Source: Fen-7 sp041494285 | GTDB lineage: Archaea; Halobacteriota; Methanosarcinia; Methanotrichales; Methanotrichaceae | Direction of reading: 5' to 3' | NCBI GenBank assembly: GCA_041494285.1 | Contig: JBGQAL010000051.1 | Location: forward strand, 1-16,502 | Length of the DNA stretch: 16,502 nucleotides | Shown here: positions 11,952-16,502 of the stretch, one piece after another | Layout: the number at the start of each line of letters is the position of its first letter | Position numbering within the stretch: position 1 is the stretch's first letter | Notes under the pieces: generated by a model | The model's input: only the letters and a program-made list of their open reading frames with translations | Told to the model about the DNA's origin: nothing | Databases searched by the model: none | Position numbers and translations under genes: made by a program

Positions 11952-13844
11952 TTGAGCGATGCAACAGGCTATGACGCAAGCCAGATTCAGGTCCTGGAAG
12001 GCCTAGAGGCTGTTAGGCGCAGGCCGTCCATGTACATCGGGTCCACTGACACCCTGGGCCTTCACCATCTTGTGTACGAGGTAGTGGACAACAGCATAGA
12101 CGAGGCCATGGCCGGCTACTGCACTGAAGTAAACGTCAGCATTCGCCAGGATGGTAGCGTCTCGGTCAAAGATAACGGCCGAGGAATCCCTGTGGACATC
12201 CATCCCCAGTACAACCGTCCAGCCCTGGAGATCGTCATGACCATGCTACACGCAGGTGGCAAGTTCGATCACGAGTCCTACAGTTTCTCCGGCGGGCTGC
12301 ACGGCGTGGGAGTCTCTGTTGTCAACGCCCTCTCGGAATGGATGGAAGTAGAGGTCAGGAGGAACCGCCGAATCTACTGGCAGAGGTACGAACACGGCAA
12401 CGTTGCCTCCGAAGTCGAGGTCAGGGGAGATTCGGAACACACGGGCACCACAGTTACCTTCAAGCCCGATGCCTCGATCTTCGAGGAGACCGAGTACAAC
12501 TTCGATACGCTTTCTTCCCGGCTGAGGGAACTGGCCTTTCTCAACCGCGGCCTGAAGATAACCATAAAGGACGAACGGACTGACAAAGAGAACGACTTCC
12601 GCTACGAAGGCGGCATAGTATCCTTTGTGGAATACCTCAATACCAACAAAGAAGCGCTGCACAAACCTCCAGTCTACTTCTCCCGCAGCAAGAACGGAAC
12701 GCAGGTCGAAGTGGCGCTGCAGTACAACAACTCCTATAACGAGAACATCTTCTCCTATGCCAACAACATCAACACCCGGGAAGGCGGTACCCACCTCATG
12801 GGCTTCCGGGCGGCCCTGACAAAGACTGTAAACGAGTACGCCCGAGTCAACAAACTCCTTAAGAACGAGACCAAACTGGGCGGCGAGGATCTCAGAGAGG
12901 GCCTAGTGGCAGTCATAAGTGTCAAGCTTCCCGATCCACAGTTCGAGGGCCAGACCAAGACTAGGTTGGGGAACAGCGCTATACGGGGCATAATAGAGTC
13001 CTTGGTCTCTGAAGGCTTGACTGAGTATTTCGAGGAAAACCGCCAGGCGGCCATGACCATTGTGGAGAAGGCGGCCGAAGCTTTGCGCGCACGCGAGGCC
13101 GCAAGAAAAGCCAAAGAGCTGACCCGAAGAAAGAACGCCCTGGGATCTGGAGGCTTGCCAGGAAAGCTCGCCGACTGCTCAGACAAAGACCCCTCAAAAT
13201 GCGAGATCTACATCGTGGAGGGCGAATCTGCAGGCGGCTCGGCTAAGCAGGGAAGGAACAGGCACTTCCAGGCCATATTGCCGCTGCGTGGAAAGATCCT
13301 GAACGTTGAGCGCGCCAGGCTGGACAAGATCCTCAAGAACAACGAGATCAGGAACATGATCGTGGCCCTAGGAACAGGGATTGGAGACGAGTTCGATATC
13401 GTGAAGGCAAGGTACCACAAGGTGGTAATAATGACAGATGCCGATGTGGACGGCTCGCACATTCGGACCTTAATATTGACCTTCTTTTACAGGTACATGA
13501 AGCCTCTCATCGACGCGGGCTACATCTACATCGCTCAACCTCCTCTCTATCAGGTCAAGAAGGGGAAGCAGGTCAACTACGCCTATTCGGACGATGAGCT
13601 GAACCGGATGGTAAAAACCCTGGCAAAGCCGACCATCCAGAGGTACAAGGGCCTGGGAGAAATGAACCCTGAGCAGCTTTGGGAGACGACCATGAACCCC
13701 GAGAAGAGGACCATGTTGAAGGTCACCCTTGAGGACGCAGTGGAAGCAGATCGAATATTCACCATTCTCATGGGCGATCAGGTGGAGCCGAGAAGGGAGT
13801 TCATCGAAGCTCACGCCAGGGACGTAAAGAACCTTGATGTCTGA
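11952..13844 (+). CDS. gyrB: DNA gyrase subunit B
   Basis: ATPase subunit of gyrase, which introduces negative supercoils with GyrA. The 630-aa length matches the short bacterial form without the long E. coli insertion. Residues: GHKL ATPase with E43 and N47 (VYEVVDNSIDEAM), DNGRGIP (74-80), GGLHGVGVSVVNALS (114-128), catalytic-loop K336 in GQTKTRLGN; TOPRIM with E423 (YIVEGESAGGSAKQGRNR) and D496-A-D498-V-D500; the C-terminal YKGLGEMNPEQLWETTM (565-581). Start is TTG at 11952, 10 nt after GGAGGT, a rather long spacing; no nearby in-frame ATG exists. gyrA follows 8 nt later. Gyrase in methanogens is considered an ancient transfer from bacteria. Confidence 0.97.
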   Translation: MSDATGYDASQIQVLEGLEAVRRRPSMYIGSTDTLGLHHLVYEVVDNSIDEAMAGYCTEVNVSIRQDGSVSVKDNGRGIPVDIHPQYNRPALEIVMTMLHAGGKFDHESYSFSGGLHGVGVSVVNALSEWMEVEVRRNRRIYWQRYEHGNVASEVEVRGDSEHTGTTVTFKPDASIFEETEYNFDTLSSRLRELAFLNRGLKITIKDERTDKENDFRYEGGIVSFVEYLNTNKEALHKPPVYFSRSKNGTQVEVALQYNNSYNENIFSYANNINTREGGTHLMGFRAALTKTVNEYARVNKLLKNETKLGGEDLREGLVAVISVKLPDPQFEGQTKTRLGNSAIRGIIESLVSEGLTEYFEENRQAAMTIVEKAAEALRAREAARKAKELTRRKNALGSGGLPGKLADCSDKDPSKCEIYIVEGESAGGSAKQGRNRHFQAILPLRGKILNVERARLDKILKNNEIRNMIVALGTGIGDEFDIVKARYHKVVIMTDADVDGSHIRTLILTFFYRYMKPLIDAGYIYIAQPPLYQVKKGKQVNYAYSDDELNRMVKTLAKPTIQRYKGLGEMNPEQLWETTMNPEKRTMLKVTLEDAVEADRIFTILMGDQVEPRREFIEAHARDVKNLDV

Positions 13845-13852
13845 GGTGGCTT

Positions 13853-16243
13853 TTGACGGAAGTACAGGTTAACATCACCGAGGAGATGAAGTCCTCCTTT
13901 ATCGATTACGCAATGAGCGTTATCGTGAGCAGGGCCTTGCCCGATGTCAGAGACGGTCTGAAGCCCGTTCACAGACGCATTCTGTATGCCATGTACGAAC
14001 AGGGCATGACCCACGACCAGCCCTACAAGAAGTCTGCCCGCGTCGTGGGAGACGTAATGGGTAAGTACCACCCTCATGGGGACGCTGCCATCTACGAGAC
14101 GATGGTACGGATGGCCCAGAACTTCTCCATGCGCTATCCCCTCATCGATGGCCAGGGCAACTTTGGGTCCATCGATGGAGACCCGGCTGCGGCCATGCGT
14201 TACACCGAAGTTCGGCTCTCTAAGATTGCAGGCGAGATGCTGGTCGACATAGAGAAGGACACCGTGGACTTTGTACCCAACTACGACGGCTCTCTCAAGG
14301 AGCCCACGGTTCTTCCGGCCAAACTGCCCAACTTGCTGCTCAATGGTTCCACGGGCATAGCCGTGGGCATGGCCACAAACATTCCTCCGCACAACCTAAA
14401 GGAGCTTGCCAGGGCAATCATCCATCTCATAGATGCACCTGATGCAACATTGGGCGACCTGATGGCCCACCTGCCCGGTCCGGATTTTCCCACAGGCGGC
14501 TACATCTTGGGCCGGTCGGGGATAGAGGCTGCCTACATGACAGGCAGGGGCAGTATACTGATGCAGGCCAAGTCGGAGATCGAGGAAGAGTCTAGGAGTA
14601 CCAAAATAATTTTCACTGAGCTTCCCTACCAGGTGAACAAAGCCAAGATGATCGAAGACATGGCTGAGATGATCAAGGCCGGAAGGCTGGAGGGCATATC
14701 CGATCTGCGAGACGAGTCGGACAGGGAGGGCATACGCTTTGTTGTAGAGATCAAGAGCGGTTTTAACGTCCATGTGGTCTTAAACCAGTTGCACAAGCAC
14801 ACTCCTCTCCAGACAAGCTTCGGTATAAACAACCTGGTCCTGGTGGACGGCCAGCCCAAGACCCTCTCCTTGAAGCAGACCCTGGAGCATTACATTTTCT
14901 ACCGTTCGCAGGTGATAGAGCGAAGGACAAGGTTTGATCTACAACAGGCAGAGAAGCGCGCCCACATCTTGGCAGGGCTGCTCATTGCGCTCAAGAACAT
15001 CGATGAAGTGATTAGGCTGATAAAAGCTGCTCCTTCACCAGTCGAGGCAAAGGACTCCCTGATGCAGGCCTTCGCCCTGAGCGAGGAGCAGGCCAAGGCC
15101 ATCCTGGACATGAGGCTGCAGCGCCTGACTGGTCTAGAGCAAGAGAAGATAGTATCCGAGGCTGCGGAGCTTGAAAATACAATCACCAGTCTCAAGAAGA
15201 TCCTCTCCAGCAACCTGGAGATTCTCAACATAATCAAAGAAGAGCTGAAGGAGCTATGCGAGACCTACGGGGACATGCGCAGGACTCAGATCGTCGAGGC
15301 GGAGGGCGAAGTCAGCCGGGAGGATCTGATCCAGGATGAAGAGGTGGCCGTGACCATAACAAGCTCCGGCTACATCAAACGCCAGCCCGTTGACGTTTAC
15401 AGGATGCAGAGGCGTGGCGGCCGCGGAGTCATCGGCGCTGAGACCAAGAGCGAGGAGTTCGTCACCGACGTCTTCACCGCGTCCACCAAAGACTACCTGC
15501 TGTTCTTCACCGATAAAGGCAAAGCCCACTGGCTAAAGGTCTACGAGATACCTGCCATGGGCAAGGCTTCCCGCGGAAAGTCCATCGTTAACATGCTCCA
15601 ACTCGAGCAGGACGAGAAGATGACAGGTGCAATACCTGTCAAGAGCTTTGAAGCAGATGGCTTCATAGTCCTTGTGACCAGGAGCGGTAGCATCGTAAGG
15701 ATGCCCATCCGAGCTTTCAGCAATCCAAGAAAGGGTGGAATCAAGGCTGTCAACCTGAAGGGGGATAGCCTGGTCGCCGCAAGGCTTACGGATGGCAATC
15801 AGGAGCTACTCGTGGCCACAAAGTACGGAAAAGCCATACGGTTCCACGAGAATAACGTTCGGGCCAGCAACCGCGGCACCATGGGAGTGAAGGCCATAAC
15901 CATTGAGTTCAACGACGAGCTGATCAGCATGGACGTTGTCAAGGCAGGCTCAACGCTTCTGACCATCACCACCCAAGGGTATGGCAAGAGGACCGAGCTG
16001 AATGAGTACCCATTGCAGAGGCGCGGCGGCAAGGGCGTGAAGAACATCGAGGCTAGGAAGGGAGGCGTTTGCTGCACCACCACCGTATCCGAGGACGATG
16101 AGCTTCTGGTGACGACCAAAGACGGGGTTGTGATCCGCATACCCACAAGCGAAATTAGGATCCAGGGCAGGTCCACTCAGGGAGTCAGGATCATGAACGT
16201 CAAGCCTGGCGACGAGGTGGCTGCGGCCGCGAGGATTACTTAG
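13853..16243 (+). CDS. gyrA: DNA gyrase subunit A
   Basis: The DNA-cutting and wrapping subunit of gyrase, 796 aa. Catalytic Tyr117 lies in AAAMRYTEVRL, and the N-terminal KPVHRRILYAMYE is well conserved. The quinolone region reads KYHPHGDAAIYETMVRMAQ (71-89), so the E. coli Ser83 and Asp87 places are Ala78 and Glu82. The GyrA box QRRGGRG is at 519-525, at the start of the C-terminal beta-pinwheel, which marks true gyrase and not topoisomerase IV; a second close copy, QRRGGKG, is at 722-728. The acidic tail seen in some bacterial GyrA is absent. Start is TTG at 13853 with TGAGGTGG overlapping the gyrB stop, so translation is coupled. The stop codon lies inside a hairpin. Confidence 0.97.
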   Translation: MTEVQVNITEEMKSSFIDYAMSVIVSRALPDVRDGLKPVHRRILYAMYEQGMTHDQPYKKSARVVGDVMGKYHPHGDAAIYETMVRMAQNFSMRYPLIDGQGNFGSIDGDPAAAMRYTEVRLSKIAGEMLVDIEKDTVDFVPNYDGSLKEPTVLPAKLPNLLLNGSTGIAVGMATNIPPHNLKELARAIIHLIDAPDATLGDLMAHLPGPDFPTGGYILGRSGIEAAYMTGRGSILMQAKSEIEEESRSTKIIFTELPYQVNKAKMIEDMAEMIKAGRLEGISDLRDESDREGIRFVVEIKSGFNVHVVLNQLHKHTPLQTSFGINNLVLVDGQPKTLSLKQTLEHYIFYRSQVIERRTRFDLQQAEKRAHILAGLLIALKNIDEVIRLIKAAPSPVEAKDSLMQAFALSEEQAKAILDMRLQRLTGLEQEKIVSEAAELENTITSLKKILSSNLEILNIIKEELKELCETYGDMRRTQIVEAEGEVSREDLIQDEEVAVTITSSGYIKRQPVDVYRMQRRGGRGVIGAETKSEEFVTDVFTASTKDYLLFFTDKGKAHWLKVYEIPAMGKASRGKSIVNMLQLEQDEKMTGAIPVKSFEADGFIVLVTRSGSIVRMPIRAFSNPRKGGIKAVNLKGDSLVAARLTDGNQELLVATKYGKAIRFHENNVRASNRGTMGVKAITIEFNDELISMDVVKAGSTLLTITTQGYGKRTELNEYPLQRRGGKGVKNIEARKGGVCCTTTVSEDDELLVTTKDGVVIRIPTSEIRIQGRSTQGVRIMNVKPGDEVAAAARIT

Positions 16244-16259
16244 AGCAGAGGCTCTAAGT
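16238..16259 (+). terminator. Hairpin over the gyrA stop codon
   Basis: ACTTAGAGC (16238-16246) and GCTCTAAGT (16251-16259) make a perfect 9-bp stem with loop AGAG. The TAG stop (16241-16243) is inside the left arm. No long T-tract follows (TT only), so this could be a terminator, an mRNA 3' end stabiliser, or part of the neighbouring mobile element's end. Confidence 0.5.
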
Positions 16260-16289
16260 TTCGGTCGTGTATGTCTATAATTGATAGGA

Positions 16290-16298
16290 TTTATATAT
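16290..16298 (+). promoter_or_regulatory. TATA box of the transposase gene
   Basis: TTTATATAT is a strong TATA box. Its centre is about 25 nt before the ATG at 16319, so the element's own transcript would be leaderless or nearly so. Confidence 0.6.
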
Positions 16299-16318
16299 CT
16301 TGAGTTTGATTCCCCCTC

Positions 16319-16502
16319 ATGGGGGGAGTAGTTACGCAATCGGATCTAGATGCATCAGCATTCTGGTGCTGGCACGAAGGTTGTCCGGATTACGGAAAGA
16401 AGGGAGCCGGGAACATAATTTTCAAGGAAAGATACGGTAAACATAACATAGCACTTCTTCGCTGTAAGACCTGCGGACACTGTTTTAGTGAGAGTCGAGG
16501 GA
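16319..16502 (+). CDS. Zinc-ribbon transposase, N-terminal part (runs off the window), IS1-like group
   Basis: The first 61 codons are visible, starting with ATG at 16319. They contain a zinc ribbon, C17-x4-C22 (CWHEGCPDYGKKG) and C49-x2-C52 (RCKTCGHCFSESRG), with GNIIFKERYGKHN between. A ribbon of this kind ending in RCKTCG-x-x-FSE-x-RG is typical of the N-terminus of archaeal IS1-type and related DDE transposases, which then continue with an HTH and the catalytic core; neither is in the window, so the family is only likely. It has its own TATA box. Whether the gene is intact cannot be seen. The left end of the element must lie between the gyrA stop and the TATA box. Confidence 0.65.
   Translation, partial: MGGVVTQSDLDASAFWCWHEGCPDYGKKGAGNIIFKERYGKHNIALLRCKTCGHCFSESRG

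Noticed and set aside
12246..12794. 182-aa antisense frame inside gyrB
   Set aside because: Shadow of gyrB, with no start signals.
1..16502. CRISPR array or defence island
   Set aside because: No regularly spaced repeats and no cas or defence-type genes; only TnpB at the left edge.

Overview
The window looks like chromosome of a methanogenic archaeon of the order Methanosarcinales, most likely a Methanothrix (Methanosaeta)-type organism. The order is supported by a complete eight-gene mtrEDCBAFGH operon, the archaeal mevalonate-entry trio (thiolase, HMG-CoA synthase, DUF35 protein), CDP-archaeol synthase, archaeal TATA-box promoters, a tRNA with a bulge-helix-bulge intron, and a gyrBA operon. 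The genus is inference from gene content and roughly 50% G+C by eye; no comparison could be run.

Layout. Bases 1-141 are the 3' end of an IS200/IS605-type element: the TnpB C-terminus and a hairpin right end. Bases 142-437 hold no confident gene. Two very small, well-started membrane-protein genes follow on the minus strand: 36 aa at 438-548 and 56 aa at 779-949. A CxxCxxCC (YkgJ-type) cysteine-cluster protein lies at 1131-1805. The mtr operon runs on the minus strand from 6826 down to 1837. It encodes the Na+-pumping methyl-H4(S)PT:coenzyme M methyltransferase and ends in a hairpin plus T-tract that straddles the mtrH stop. carS lies upstream on the same strand.

The plus-strand half starts with tRNA-Gly(UCC), which carries a 15-nt intron. 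A four-gene cluster follows: an HTH regulator, HMG-CoA synthase, thiolase and a DUF35 protein. It makes HMG-CoA for isoprenoid lipid synthesis, and carS, only about 0.3 kb away, acts later in the same lipid pathway. A stand-alone Lrp/AsnC ligand-binding protein (minus strand, 11330-11611) and gyrB-gyrA (plus strand, 11952-16243) diverge from a 340-nt A+T-rich region with two TATA boxes and two inverted repeats. The window ends inside a second mobile element, the N-terminus of a zinc-ribbon transposase.

The best leads are the unannotated-size membrane proteins near mtr, the palindrome abutting the mtr TATA box, the hairpins built over the mtrH and gyrA stop codons, the perfect inverted repeat between the divergent lrp-like and gyrB promoters, and a C-tract/G-tract hairpin around the transposase start codon. 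I saw no clearly new multi-gene defence or metabolic system.
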